From the NCBI GenBank assembly GCA_965248765.1, contig CBDFKF010000003.1, positions 372,001 through 436,000 on the forward strand: DNA of 64,000 nt. The letters are read 5' to 3'. Positions 27,642 to 36,682 of the stretch are shown here, piece after piece (the stretch's first letter is position 1; each line of letters opens with the position of its first letter). The position numbers were made by a program, and so were the translations under genes. A model generated the notes under the pieces. The model searched no databases and was not told the origin of the DNA. It was given only the letters and a program-made list of their open reading frames with translations. This DNA comes from CBDFKF01 sp965248765 (GTDB lineage Bacteria > Pseudomonadota > Alphaproteobacteria > VGEJ01).

Positions 27642-28436
27642 ATGACCTCAAGCGAGCGCAAGGAACCTGCCAGCCCCAGCATGCGGCTCGACGGCATGAC
27701 CGCGTTGGTCACCGGCGCCGGTCGCGGCATTGGCGCGGGCTGCGCCGTTGCGATGGCCGAGGCCGGCGCCGAGCTGATCCTGATGAGCCGCACGCTCGCC
27801 GAACTCGAAGCGGTCGCCGCCGAGATCGCCGAGCGCGGCGGGCGTGCCGCGCGGTGCCTGGTCTGCGATGTCACCAACGACGCCGAACGCGCGCGCGCGT
27901 TCGCGGCAATCGACCGGCTCGATGTGTTACTGAATAACGCCGGCATCAACCAGCCCCAGACCTTCGTCGAGGTCGAGGCCGCGGTGCTCGACCGGATACT
28001 GGATGTCAACGTGCGCGCGGCGTTCCTGGTGGCGCAGGCGGCCACGCACAAGATGCTTGAGGATCCCGACCGCAAGGCCAAGGGCGGGGCGATCATCCAC
28101 GTGTCCTCGGCGCTCGGCCATGTCGGCATGCCGACGCGCACAGTCTATGGCCTGACCAAGCACGCGATCGAGGGCTTGAACAAGGCGATGGCGTGGGAGC
28201 TCGCCGCCCACGGCATTAGGGTCAACGCCGTGGCGCCGACGGTGGTCGAGACCGAGATGACCCGGCCCTTCCTCGCCGACGAGAACTATCGCAATAGCCT
28301 CTTGAGTCGCGTCGCGCTCAGCCGGGTCGGTGCGGTGAGCGATGTCGCCGGCGCCGTCGTCTTCCTCGCCTCGCCGGCCGCCGCCTACATCACCGGGGCG
28401 AGCCTGCTCATCGACGGCGGTATGACCGCCCGCTGA
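27642..28436 (+). CDS. SDR family oxidoreductase
   Basis: A 264-residue classical short-chain dehydrogenase. It has TALVTGAGRGIGAGCAVAM (cofactor), CDVTND, LLNNAGINQP, the catalytic Ser in IHVSSALG, Y-x3-K as YGLTKHA, and VNAVAPTVVETEM, ending ITGASLLIDGGMTAR. GGAG precedes the ATG. The substrate is unknown. The stop is 3 nt from the convergent peptidase-like gene. Confidence 0.9.
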   Translation: MTSSERKEPASPSMRLDGMTALVTGAGRGIGAGCAVAMAEAGAELILMSRTLAELEAVAAEIAERGGRAARCLVCDVTNDAERARAFAAIDRLDVLLNNAGINQPQTFVEVEAAVLDRILDVNVRAAFLVAQAATHKMLEDPDRKAKGGAIIHVSSALGHVGMPTRTVYGLTKHAIEGLNKAMAWELAAHGIRVNAVAPTVVETEMTRPFLADENYRNSLLSRVALSRVGAVSDVAGAVVFLASPAAAYITGASLLIDGGMTAR

Positions 28437-28439
28437 GAG

Positions 28440-29326
28440 TCAGTCGAAGATTTGCGTGGGCTGGCCGTCCTCGTACGCCTGCAGATTAGTCAGCTGGTGG
28501 ATAATCTGAACGTACAAGCTCTGCGGCGACGCCGCGGCCGCTATCGTCCCGAGCGTCCGAGAAGGCAGTGTGCCTTCGGCGAATTCAAGCTCCAGCTCGA
28601 GAAACGCCACCAGAGCACGCTGGATCTCCAGAGCGCCACGATATTTGCCCGCCTCCGCAAATACCTCGGCTAACTCGCGGTATAGATGCGTGTTGGAGAC
28701 CTCCCAATCCGACAGGGACGAGGCCTGCCGGTAGAGCGCGGCGGCCGCCGCATGGTCCCCTGCGACGCGCGCTTCGTAGGCCTTATCCAACACGCGCTGC
28801 TGTGGCCAGTCGGTGGCATCCCAATCAACGTCGGCGCCCGCATTTACCACGGGATGATCGGGCCAAAAACGCTCGGTCCATTCGGTGGGGTCGACGCGTT
28901 GGCCGCTGAGATATATCTCAACATGCAGATAGGGCCGGATGCCAGGGAAGTCCACGGCCGCGTCTTGCGTGTGGCCGATCACCTGGCCGGCGACTACCTC
29001 GTCGCCCCAGGCGACAGTCGGCTTTAGGCCGAGTAGGCGCAGCGTCAGATCGGCCTGGGGCTCGTCGCCTTCGAGCACGCCGCCTTGCCAGTCCGACTCC
29101 ATAGTGAGGTCGCTCACGACCCATGCGATACGCCCGGCGATCGGCGCGTGCACTACTTCTCCGACGGCAAATTTTAGGTCCACTCCGGTGTGGCGTCGAC
29201 CATGGTCAATGATCTCGGCGTCGTCCGGGATGAAGAGCTTCGTGCCGCCAAGCTCGATCTCGGCGGCACGAACGGAAGCGCCAGTAACAGCGCTGGCGCC
29301 AGGTAGGCCGCCAGCGTTCTGATCAT
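28440..29326 (-). pseudogene. M23-like peptidase domain protein, frameshifted after signal peptide
   Basis: ATG 29326 begins a clean export signal (MIRTLAAYLAPALLLALPF) that then runs off frame. In the neighbouring frame the domain starts AEIELGGTKLFIPDDAEI and continues HGRRHTGVDLKFAVGEVVHAPIAG, which is M23-like with the H-x3-D. A one-base indel near 29265-29285 separates them. The second metal motif, usually HLH, reads YLHVE, so one zinc ligand is missing and catalysis is doubtful. The C-terminal ~100 residues are helical and TPR-like. It follows the HD gene by 17 nt. Confidence 0.7.
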
Positions 29327-29343
29327 CTCATCTCGCGGCGCTT

Positions 29344-29913
29344 CTAGGAGAGGCGGTCGCGCTCGGTCGTGGCCGGCTTGGCGAACACGCGCTGGACCAT
29401 CGGTTCAAAGGCCTCGAGCGGCATGGTCGGATAGTCGGGATCGAACGACGGCTGGTCCCAACGCTCGCAGAACTCGGCGGTGAACTCGAAGTGAGGATGG
29501 CCGCGGTAGCGTTCGCGCGCGTTGCGATCGCCGCCGATGTGGTGCCAGAAGAAATAGCCTTGGAAGACACCATGGTTGGTCACCATCCAGAGGGTGCGCT
29601 CGCTCACGTACGGCTTGAGAACGGCAGCAGCAATCTCCGCGTGGTTGAGGGGCGCGAGGATGTCGCCGATATCGTGGACGACCGCCGCCACCACGACCTC
29701 CTCCTCGGCGCCATCGTTGTGGGCGCGGGTCGCGGTCTGGAGTGAATGCCCGAGCCGACTCACCTTGTAGCCACCGAACGAATCGGCGAGCGAGGCGAGG
29801 TGCGCAAGCACCCGGTCGGCAGCACCTTCGCGATACTCGACGCCGAGCTCGGAGAGGAACTGGTACTCCTCGGTGGTGCCCTCGGCCATTTCCGTGAAGT
29901 CGACGGTCTTCAT
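29344..29913 (-). CDS. HD domain protein (PhnZ-like)
   Basis: A 189-residue HD-fold metal protein. HD ligands are visible: His in RLGHSLQTATRA, His-Asp in VHDIGD (residues 80-81), then NHAEIAAAV and TNHGVFQGYFFWHHIGGD. This layout matches HD proteins related to the di-iron oxygenase PhnZ rather than phosphohydrolases of signalling. ATG 29913 has AGGG upstream; a GTG at 29920-29922 overlaps the previous stop. It is translationally coupled to the SMP-30 gene. Confidence 0.83.
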   Translation of the reverse strand: MKTVDFTEMAEGTTEEYQFLSELGVEYREGAADRVLAHLASLADSFGGYKVSRLGHSLQTATRAHNDGAEEEVVVAAVVHDIGDILAPLNHAEIAAAVLKPYVSERTLWMVTNHGVFQGYFFWHHIGGDRNARERYRGHPHFEFTAEFCERWDQPSFDPDYPTMPLEAFEPMVQRVFAKPATTERDRLS

Positions 29914-29918
29914 TGCAT

Positions 29919-30824
29919 TCACCCTGCGTAGGGAACTTGGGGGATGCCGCGCGCGCCGGAATCGATGGCGAAGATGCTGCCGGCCAGCGGATACTCGGCG
30001 CGCTCGGCCTCATCGGCGCCATTCCAGGCGGTGACGATGTAGAGTGTCTCAAGATTCGGCCCGCCGAAGATCGCGCTGGTGATGCGCGAAACCGGCAGGT
30101 CGATCTTGCGATCGATGGTGCCATCCGGCGCGAGCCGCAGGACGCAGCTGCCGCCGTATCGGGTGTTCCAGATGAAGCCCTGGTCGTCGATCTCCGAGCC
30201 ATCCGGCACACCGAGGGAGGGATCGTCGGTGGCATCGAACCAGTCGCGTCGGTTCGCGATCTCGCCGGTGGCCGCATCGAAATCGTAGGCGTAGATGATG
30301 TTGGCGAAGCTGTCGGTGAAATAGAAGGTCGTATCGTCGGGGCTCCAGACGAAAGTGTTGCAGCAGCTGATGCCGCTTTCGAACTTCTTGTAGGTGCCGT
30401 CGGGATCGAAGCGGTAGAGGTTGCCGTGCCCCATCTCGATCTCGCGGGGCGTGCCGTCGGCATCCCAGTTGTTGTACATCGAGCCAGCCCAGAACCGGCC
30501 CTGGCGGTCGGTCTTGCCATCGTTCATGCGGTTGTCAGGCAGGTCCTTTTCGGGCTCGTGGATGCGCTCCCAGAGATCGGTCGCCGGATCCCACAGGACG
30601 ACGCCCTTGTCAGTGGCGAGGATCCAGCCACCCTTGGCGCGCTCGGACAGCGTCGTCACCATCTCCGGCAGATCGTGCGTAGTGACCTCGCCAGTCGCCG
30701 GACTCCAGCTGCGCACCGCGCGCGCCGGAATATCGGTCCAATAGAGACGGTTGTCGCGGGTCGACCAGATCGGCCCCTCGCACAACTCGTCCCGGCAATC
30801 GACGACGCACTCGACCTGGCTCAT
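29919..30824 (-). CDS. SMP-30/gluconolactonase family protein
   Basis: A 301-residue six-bladed beta-propeller lactonase. Metal ligands appear as the Glu in DELCEGPIWS (~17), Asn/Asp in DNRMNDGKTD, Asn in SCCNTFVWSPDD and Asp in PDGSEIDDQGFIW. Such enzymes hydrolyse sugar lactones in sugar-acid catabolism. It is the first gene of a leftward unit with the HD protein and the M23-like gene. The substrate is unproven. Confidence 0.9.
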   Translation of the reverse strand: MSQVECVVDCRDELCEGPIWSTRDNRLYWTDIPARAVRSWSPATGEVTTHDLPEMVTTLSERAKGGWILATDKGVVLWDPATDLWERIHEPEKDLPDNRMNDGKTDRQGRFWAGSMYNNWDADGTPREIEMGHGNLYRFDPDGTYKKFESGISCCNTFVWSPDDTTFYFTDSFANIIYAYDFDAATGEIANRRDWFDATDDPSLGVPDGSEIDDQGFIWNTRYGGSCVLRLAPDGTIDRKIDLPVSRITSAIFGGPNLETLYIVTAWNGADEAERAEYPLAGSIFAIDSGARGIPQVPYAG

Positions 30825-30960
30825 CGCGCTCCCCGTGCTTCTTGTTCGACGTTGGCGCGATCTTAGGCGCCGCCAGGCGCGGGCGGCAAGGGCGAAGCAC
30901 CTGTGTCCCTGCTTGTCGATGCCCGGCTGGTACCGTTAGGCTCGCGACGCTTCATCCCGC

Positions 30961-31953
30961 ATGACACGCAGCGTCATGGACGATTCGATCGAACGCACCG
31001 ATATCGAGGCGGCCCGGGCCGCGCTAGGCGATCTCGTCATCGAGACGCCGGTTCACCACTGGCAGGGGCCCGAGCTCGCTGCAGCCGTCGGGCGCGAGAC
31101 GGAGGTGATACTCAAGCTGGAGCTGTTCCAGCGCACCGGCACCTTCAAGCCGCGTGGCGCGCTGACCAACGTGCTGAACCTGACGCCCGATGCGTTGATG
31201 CGCGGCGTGACCGCGGTCAGTGCTGGTAACCACGCCATCGCCACCGCCTATGCGGCAAAAATCCTGGGCACCACCGCCAAGGTCGTGATGATGGACGCCG
31301 CCAATCCGCTACGCGTCGCCCTCTGTCGCGAGTATGGCGCCGAGGTGGTGCAGGTCGCCGACGTGCACACCGCGTTCGAGACGGTCAAGCGCATCGAAGC
31401 GCAAGAGGGCCGTAGCTTCGTCCACCCGTTCGAGGGCCGCTGGACCGTGCTCGGCCAAGCCACGCTCGGCCTCGAGCTATGCCGCCAGGTCGCTGACCTC
31501 GATGCGGTCATCGTGCCGATCGGCGGCGGTGGGCTGTGCGCGGGAATCGCCCGCGCGGTAAAGCTGGTACAGCCGGATTGTTTGATTTTCGGCGTCGAGC
31601 CGGAAGGAGCGGACTCGATGCATCGCAGCTTCGCCGCCGGCACTCCGCAGTCGATCGATGCCGTGCGCACCATCGCCGACAGCCTCGGCGCCCCCTACGC
31701 CGCGCCCTACAGCTTCGATATGTGCCGCCGCCACGTCGATGAGCTCACGATGATCGACGATGCGGCGATACGGCGCGCTATGAGCCTGATGTTCCGAGAG
31801 ATGAAGCTCGGAGTCGAGCCAGCGGGCGCGGCCGCCACCGCGGCGTTGACCGGGCCACTCGCGCAGCGCCTGCGCGGCAAGCGGGTCGGCGTCATCGTCT
31901 GCGGCGCCAACATCGACATTGGGACATTCGCGGAACAAGCAGCACCCGCCTGA
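30961..31953 (+). CDS. Threonine/serine dehydratase family (PLP fold type II)
   Basis: A 330-residue PLP enzyme. The PLP Lys63 sits in RTGTFKPRGA, the substrate loop is VSAGNHAIATAYAA, the phosphate-binding loop is IGGGGLCAGIA, and the Ser-equivalent Cys is in IVCGANID. It lacks the C-terminal ACT domain of biosynthetic IlvA, so it is a catabolic-type threonine/serine dehydratase, hydroxyaspartate dehydratase or racemase. The start may be 30961 or the ATG at 30976. Confidence 0.88.
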   Translation: MTRSVMDDSIERTDIEAARAALGDLVIETPVHHWQGPELAAAVGRETEVILKLELFQRTGTFKPRGALTNVLNLTPDALMRGVTAVSAGNHAIATAYAAKILGTTAKVVMMDAANPLRVALCREYGAEVVQVADVHTAFETVKRIEAQEGRSFVHPFEGRWTVLGQATLGLELCRQVADLDAVIVPIGGGGLCAGIARAVKLVQPDCLIFGVEPEGADSMHRSFAAGTPQSIDAVRTIADSLGAPYAAPYSFDMCRRHVDELTMIDDAAIRRAMSLMFREMKLGVEPAGAAATAALTGPLAQRLRGKRVGVIVCGANIDIGTFAEQAAPA

Positions 31954-32001
31954 AGTCGACCTCGCCTCGGCGCGCTGCAGTCAGCCGCGGCGCAACCGCG
32001 T

Positions 32002-33669
32002 TTAACGTGTGGCGGGGGTCTCGTGGATCGCGGTGATGCCGGGCCCCGGTTTGCCAAAGAGGTAGCCCTGGCCGTACTCGACGCGCGCATCGATCAGGAA
32101 CTTGGCTTCGTCCTCGGTTTCGACCATCTCGGCGACCGTCTGAATGCCGATGTCGCGGCACAGGCCCGCCATCGCCCGTAGAAACGCCTTACCGTTGGGC
32201 GTGGTGAGCGCCGCGCGCACATAGACGCCGTCGATCTTGACGTAGTCCACCTGCATGGCGCGCAGGTACTGGAAGGCTGCGGCCCCCGCGCCGAAGTCGT
32301 CAAGATACACATGGTGGCCGGCCTTGCGCAGGCCTTGAATGACCTCGTTGGTTTCATCGAGGCGGGAGATCTTGGCCGATTCGGTTACCTCGAACATGAG
32401 CTGATCGCCGACCTCGGCATGCCGGCGCAACAGCTCGTGCAGCGATTCCACGAAGTTCGGGCTCTCGAGCGAGCGCCCGGACAAATTGACGGCGATGCGT
32501 AACACATCGCCGTTGCGCTGGCCCTCGAGAATCTTGTCGATGACCCGGTTCGTCATCGCCAGATCGAACTCGCCGATCATGTTCACCTCCTCGGCGAAGG
32601 TGATGAATTGAAATGGCGATGGGTAGCGTTCGGTCTCGCGCAGACGCACCAGTGCCTCGTGGTGGTGCAACGCGCGGCTTGCGAGGTCAACGATCGGCTG
32701 AAAGACGATGTCGAACTGCTTGTTCAAGATGGTGTTGCGAAACGCGCCGATGCGATCGACGGTGTCGTCGAGCATCATGCGGTAGCCGTCGGAAAGATCG
32801 CTGATGGTGAAGGTCTCGCGCTCATCGGAGAAACGGTTGATGGCGTAGAGCAGCGCACGGGCACTGTCCTCTGGGCTGACATCGCCACTCGCTTCGAGCG
32901 GCACGCTGGAAGTCTCGACAGCGATGCCCTTGTGCGCGGGATCGAACACCTGGGCCCGCTCGGCAAGCGTGCGTTCAAGTGCCGTCACGTTGAGCGATGC
33001 TTCATGGACAATGCCGTAGCGGTCGCCGCCAACGTGGCCCGCCGTATCGCCGTCGACAGAATGCACCTGCAGGTGAGCGGCCATATCGGCCATGAAGGAT
33101 TCGGCTTCCTCGCCCCCTACCTGCTCGCTGAGCTCGCCCATGCCATCGAGATCGAGAAAGGTCATGACGTAGGGCGCGGCCCCCGGAGGCGGATTCCGCA
33201 GCGCCCGGCTGGCGCGGTCGGCGAAGCCCGATTGGTTGAGGAGCCCGGTGTCGTCGTCACGGTCCTCCGGCACCTCGGTCTCTACAAGCGGCGCAAGCTT
33301 GAGCGCGTTGAGGGCAAGGAAGATGTGGTGCTGCCCTGGCAGGTGTGTGCCGGACAGGGTGACTGCCTGGGTTTTGCCGCTCGGCTGACGCAGCTGTACG
33401 CTGACCGGGCCAAAGCGCTCAGGCGCGCCGAGATCGGACAGAAGGGCGCGGATGATGGGGCGGTTCTTCGGGGCGACGAGATCGAGAAGCGGCCGCCCAA
33501 TCAGCGCATCGGGCGGCTCGCCCGAGAGCCACTGCACGGCACCCGCCGCGTACGACATCTTAAGGCTCTGGTCGATCTCAATCAGCGCATCGGCGTTGGC
33601 GAACGCAAAACCGACAAAGCGGTCCCGCTCCTGGCGCAGTTTATCCGTGCTTTCGCTCACCGCCACCAT
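32002..33669 (-). CDS. PAS-GGDEF(degenerate)-EAL protein, c-di-GMP phosphodiesterase-like
   Basis: A 555-residue cytoplasmic protein. A PAS-like domain spans ~18-125, a GGDEF-like domain with GGDRYG in place of GGDEF spans ~135-285, and an EAL domain spans ~300-550. The EAL domain keeps HHEALVRL, NLSGRSL, MFEVTES, YLDDFGAG, VKIDG and TVAEMVETE, so it may be active on cyclic-di-GMP. In the uninterrupted ancestor its ATG lay inside the 3' end of the upstream REC-PAS-GGDEF gene (29-nt overlap), so the two acted as one unit until the insertion element separated them. Confidence 0.9.
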   Translation of the reverse strand: MVAVSESTDKLRQERDRFVGFAFANADALIEIDQSLKMSYAAGAVQWLSGEPPDALIGRPLLDLVAPKNRPIIRALLSDLGAPERFGPVSVQLRQPSGKTQAVTLSGTHLPGQHHIFLALNALKLAPLVETEVPEDRDDDTGLLNQSGFADRASRALRNPPPGAAPYVMTFLDLDGMGELSEQVGGEEAESFMADMAAHLQVHSVDGDTAGHVGGDRYGIVHEASLNVTALERTLAERAQVFDPAHKGIAVETSSVPLEASGDVSPEDSARALLYAINRFSDERETFTISDLSDGYRMMLDDTVDRIGAFRNTILNKQFDIVFQPIVDLASRALHHHEALVRLRETERYPSPFQFITFAEEVNMIGEFDLAMTNRVIDKILEGQRNGDVLRIAVNLSGRSLESPNFVESLHELLRRHAEVGDQLMFEVTESAKISRLDETNEVIQGLRKAGHHVYLDDFGAGAAAFQYLRAMQVDYVKIDGVYVRAALTTPNGKAFLRAMAGLCRDIGIQTVAEMVETEDEAKFLIDARVEYGQGYLFGKPGPGITAIHETPATR

Positions 33670-33772
33670 CGGCCGCGCGCAGAATGCGCTGTCACTAACA
33701 CACGATATGTCCGGTTTATGTACCAGACGATCTGTCCGGATTTAGAAGCTCTCCAGGCTATGGAGGGTTTGG

Positions 33773-34948
33773 ATGCGCCGGACAGAGCAGTTGCAGGGAC
33801 TGAGATTGATGAAGTTCGAGGAGGTTTACGGCCGCACCCATCGGGGTTGCTTGAGCCAAGCCGAGGCGGCGGAGGTTCTCGGCGTTTCAGAGCGCACCTT
33901 CCGGCGCTGGCGCGACCGCTATGAGGCGGACGGCGCGGAAGGGCTCTACGATCGCCGTCTGGGCCGGGTCTCGGCGCGGCGCGCGGCGGTCGACGAGGTG
34001 ACGGCGCTGTTGGCGCTGTTCGACACCCGCTACTGGGACTTCACCGCCAAGCACTTCCACGAGAAGCTGGTCGCGGACTATGCCTTCAAGCGCAGCTACA
34101 ACTGGGTGCGGCTGAGCTTGCAGGCCCATGGGCGAAGACGGGCGGCGCCCAGGCGCGGGGCGCACCGGCGCAAGCGGCCGCGCCGCGCGCTGCCCGGCAT
34201 GATGCTGCATCAAGACGGCTCAAGCCACGCGTGGGTCCCCGATCAGTGGTGGGACCTGATCGTCACCATGGACGACACCACCAGTGAGATCTACTCGGCC
34301 TTCTTCGTCGCCGAAGAGGGCACGATGTCGAGCTTTCAGGGGGTGTCCGAGGCGATCCGGGCCAAGGGGCTGTTCTGCTCGCTCTATGCCGACCGCGCCG
34401 GCCACTACTGGCACACCCCTGAGGCCGGCGGCACGGTCGACAAGGACAATCCGACCCAGTTCGGCCGCGCCCTGGCCCAGCTCGGCATCGAGCTGATCCC
34501 GGCCTACTCGCCCGAGGCAAGGGGGCGCTCGGAACGCATGTTCGCCACCCTGCAGAAGCGCCTGCCCCAGGAGCTCAGGCTCGCCGGCATCACCGACATG
34601 GCCCAGGCCAACCGCTTCCTCAAGGAGCTCCACCTGCCAGGCCACAACGCCCGCTTCGCGGTGCCGCCGGAAGCCGAGGGCACCGCCTTCGTGCCCTTCG
34701 CCGGTACCCTCGACGACATCCTCTGCGTGCAGCAGGAGCGCACCGTCTCCAACGACAACACCGTGCGCTACAAACGCCTGGTGCTGGCGATCCCGCCCGA
34801 CCGCCATCGCCGCCACTACGTCAAGGCAAGGGTCCGGGTCCACGAATACCCCGACCGCACCCTCGCCGTCTTCCATGGGCCGCGCTGCCTGGCCCGATAC
34901 CAGGCCGACGGATCGCCCATCAACACAAGCCACAGACAGGCCGCGTGA
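33773..34948 (+). CDS. ISNCY-type DDE transposase
   Basis: A 391-residue transposase. The N-terminal helix-turn-helix is GCLSQAEAAEVLGVSERTFRRWRDRYEADG (~30-58). The catalytic core has HQDGSSHAWVPD, VTMDDTTSEIYSAFF, YADRAGHYW and PAYSPEARGRSERMF, with DDE acids visible. The C-terminal RYKRLVLAIP and FHGPRCLARY segments match IS1202/ISNCY integrase-like transposases. It appears intact. Confidence 0.9.
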   Translation: MRRTEQLQGLRLMKFEEVYGRTHRGCLSQAEAAEVLGVSERTFRRWRDRYEADGAEGLYDRRLGRVSARRAAVDEVTALLALFDTRYWDFTAKHFHEKLVADYAFKRSYNWVRLSLQAHGRRRAAPRRGAHRRKRPRRALPGMMLHQDGSSHAWVPDQWWDLIVTMDDTTSEIYSAFFVAEEGTMSSFQGVSEAIRAKGLFCSLYADRAGHYWHTPEAGGTVDKDNPTQFGRALAQLGIELIPAYSPEARGRSERMFATLQKRLPQELRLAGITDMAQANRFLKELHLPGHNARFAVPPEAEGTAFVPFAGTLDDILCVQQERTVSNDNTVRYKRLVLAIPPDRHRRHYVKARVRVHEYPDRTLAVFHGPRCLARYQADGSPINTSHRQAA

Positions 34949-34965
34949 TCCGCTTCGACGCGACC

Positions 34966-35018
34966 GGCCAGTGGATAAGGGGACGGCCGCTCCGCGCCCG
35001 ACCCCTTATCCACTGGCC
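34966..35018. terminator. 17-bp inverted repeat after the transposase gene
   Basis: GGCCAGTGGATAAGGGG (34966-34982) is perfectly complementary to 35002-35018, with a 19-nt loop. It lies 17 nt after the transposase stop, inside the element. There is no T-run. It may stop transcription leaving or entering the element. Confidence 0.5.
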
Positions 35019-35069
35019 CAACAACCACAACTGAAGCGGTCAATTCATATGGTACATAAACCGGTCAAT

Positions 35070-36368
35070 TCAGTTTGTTCTCGACAGCGCGCGCAGAATG
35101 CGCCCGGCAGGGATGCCGACATATGCAGGGTCTTTGACATCGACAAGGACGACCGCGAATTCATCGCCGCCAAGGCGCGCCACCGTGTCGACGGCGCGGC
35201 AGCACTCAAGTAGGCGCTCGCCAGTCAGCGTGAGAAGCCGGTCCCCAGTGGGATGGCCAAATGTGTCGTTGATGGCCTTGAAGCCATCGAGGTCAAGGAA
35301 CATCACCGCGGCCATCTGATTGTGACGTCGGGCCAGTCTAATCGCGTCCTCGAGCCGGCGGTGGAACAGGTTGCGGTTGGCGAGGCCCGTCAATGGGTCG
35401 TTCAAGGCGAGCAGCCGGATGGTCTCCTCGGCTTTCTTGCGGTCGGTGATATCGCGAGCAACGCACGTGAATAGACGCTGGCTAGCGATCTGCATTTCGC
35501 TCGTCGAGAGCTCGACCGGGAACGCCTCGCCGTCCTTGCGCCGCGCCAGCTTTTCGATCGTCGCCCCGATCAACGGGTCGCCATCGTCGAGCCGGGTGGT
35601 CAACTTGCCATCGGCGCCGGCGAGCTCGGGCACCAGACGCGTGATGTTCTGGCCGATCGTCTCCTCTTGAGTGTAACCGAACTGGACGGTGGCCGCGGGA
35701 TTGAACGAAACGATGACGCCCTCGGTATCAAAAGTGATGATGCCGTCGACAACGGTGTCGACCACTGTCTTGATGCGAATAGCGGCGGCTTCGGCGCGCT
35801 TGGCTGCCGCCTCCGCGGCCTCGCGAGCGAGAGCGAGATCGCGGGCCATTTCGGCCATCTGCTCTGCCTGCTCTGTCAAACGCTCCTGGTCGTCTTTGAG
35901 TTCGTTAACCTCGCGTCTCAGCGCCGCGTACTCTTCGAGGCGCTTCACCTGCGTCAGCCGGGAGTCGATCGTCGCCAGCAAGAGGTCGAAATCCAGCGGC
36001 TTGGTCAGGTAGTCGTCAGCGCCAAGCCGTAGTCCGGCGAGCGCGTCCATGCGATCAGCGAGCGCGGTGAGGAAGATGAACGGAATAGCACCGAACTCGG
36101 GGTGATTTTCGCGCAGCTCGCTGAGGAGCCGGTGGCCGTCCATCCGCGGCATGGTCACGTCGCACAGCACAAGGTCGGGGCGGTGCTTGATGATTCCTTC
36201 CAACCCCGTGCAGCCATCGCCAGCCTGAATGGTCTCATAGTTGGCGGCTTCGAGTACCTCGACGATACGTTGCCGAATCTCGGTCTCGTCCTCGATACAC
36301 AGAATCAGCGGCACGTCGCGTTCTACCTCCCCGTCGGGATGCTGGTGGGCGCTGGAAAAGATGTCCAT
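35070..36368 (-). CDS. REC-PAS-GGDEF response regulator, 3' end truncated by IS
   Basis: Receiver domain ~20-140 with LILCIEDE, the phosphoacceptor Asp in LVLCDVTMPRMDG, FLTA and TKPL. A coiled-coil linker spans ~145-205, PAS ~208-325 (TVVDGIITFDTEGVIVSFNPAA), and GGDEF from ~330 (DPLTGLANRNLFHRRL, DGFKAINDTFGH, RLGGDEFAVVL). The protein stops about 28 residues after GGDEF. The last five residues (LSRTN) and the stop come from the insertion sequence. Removing the element gives an ending AADGGGERKHG and a stop at 33641, still short of a full GGDEF domain (which normally continues to a SIGIA strand). Diguanylate cyclase activity is doubtful. Confidence 0.88.
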   Translation of the reverse strand: MDIFSSAHQHPDGEVERDVPLILCIEDETEIRQRIVEVLEAANYETIQAGDGCTGLEGIIKHRPDLVLCDVTMPRMDGHRLLSELRENHPEFGAIPFIFLTALADRMDALAGLRLGADDYLTKPLDFDLLLATIDSRLTQVKRLEEYAALRREVNELKDDQERLTEQAEQMAEMARDLALAREAAEAAAKRAEAAAIRIKTVVDTVVDGIITFDTEGVIVSFNPAATVQFGYTQEETIGQNITRLVPELAGADGKLTTRLDDGDPLIGATIEKLARRKDGEAFPVELSTSEMQIASQRLFTCVARDITDRKKAEETIRLLALNDPLTGLANRNLFHRRLEDAIRLARRHNQMAAVMFLDLDGFKAINDTFGHPTGDRLLTLTGERLLECCRAVDTVARLGGDEFAVVLVDVKDPAYVGIPAGRILRALSRTN

Positions 36369-36377
36369 CGCACCGCC

Positions 36378-36595
36378 TCAGCCATGCGTCGCCGCGGGGC
36401 CCTCCGGCGTCGCGACTGCGGCATCACGCTCTGAATCCGCGCCCATGCGGCTCTTTTGATAACGAATCAGAAACCATACGGCAAAGGTCGAGCCGACGCC
36501 TTCGGGACTTTTCACCATCAGGGCGGCGCCATGCAGCTCGACGAAATTGCCGTACGAGATCGCGCCCGCCGCCGGTGCGGGAATTCCCCTGCAGA
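36378..36595 (-). pseudogene. Histidine kinase C-terminal remnant
   Basis: The frame ending at 36378-36380 reads AISYGNFVELHGAALMVKSP, then EGVGSTFAVWFLIRY, which is the last part of a HATPase domain (normally GLGLAIxRxxVELHGG...GxGSTFxVxLP). The upstream kinase is absent: a TAG at about 36597-36599 and unrelated sequence lie there. Its stop is 9 nt before the REC-PAS-GGDEF ATG, so it was the partner kinase in the same operon. Confidence 0.65.
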
Positions 36596-36682
36596 TCTAG
36601 GCACGGCGCCGCCAGCCGCCGCCACGCTTGGGTTTGACCTGATCGCGGCAACAATCGAGACTGCTGAGCGTTGAGGTTGCAC

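Larger units (their letters stand above)
33689..35087 (+). mobile_element. ISNCY/IS1202-like insertion sequence
   Basis: A ~1.4-kb element whose ends read CTGTC...GACAG. Imperfect inverted repeats of about 37 bp share the 15-base core CCGGTTTATGTACCA (33711-33725 and, inverted, 35050-35064). It is flanked by identical direct repeats cgcgcgcagaatgcg at 33674-33688 and 35088-35102 (16 bp if the next base is counted). Such a long target duplication fits what I recall for the IS1202 group. It carries one transposase gene and a 17-bp inverted repeat after it. Confidence 0.88.
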
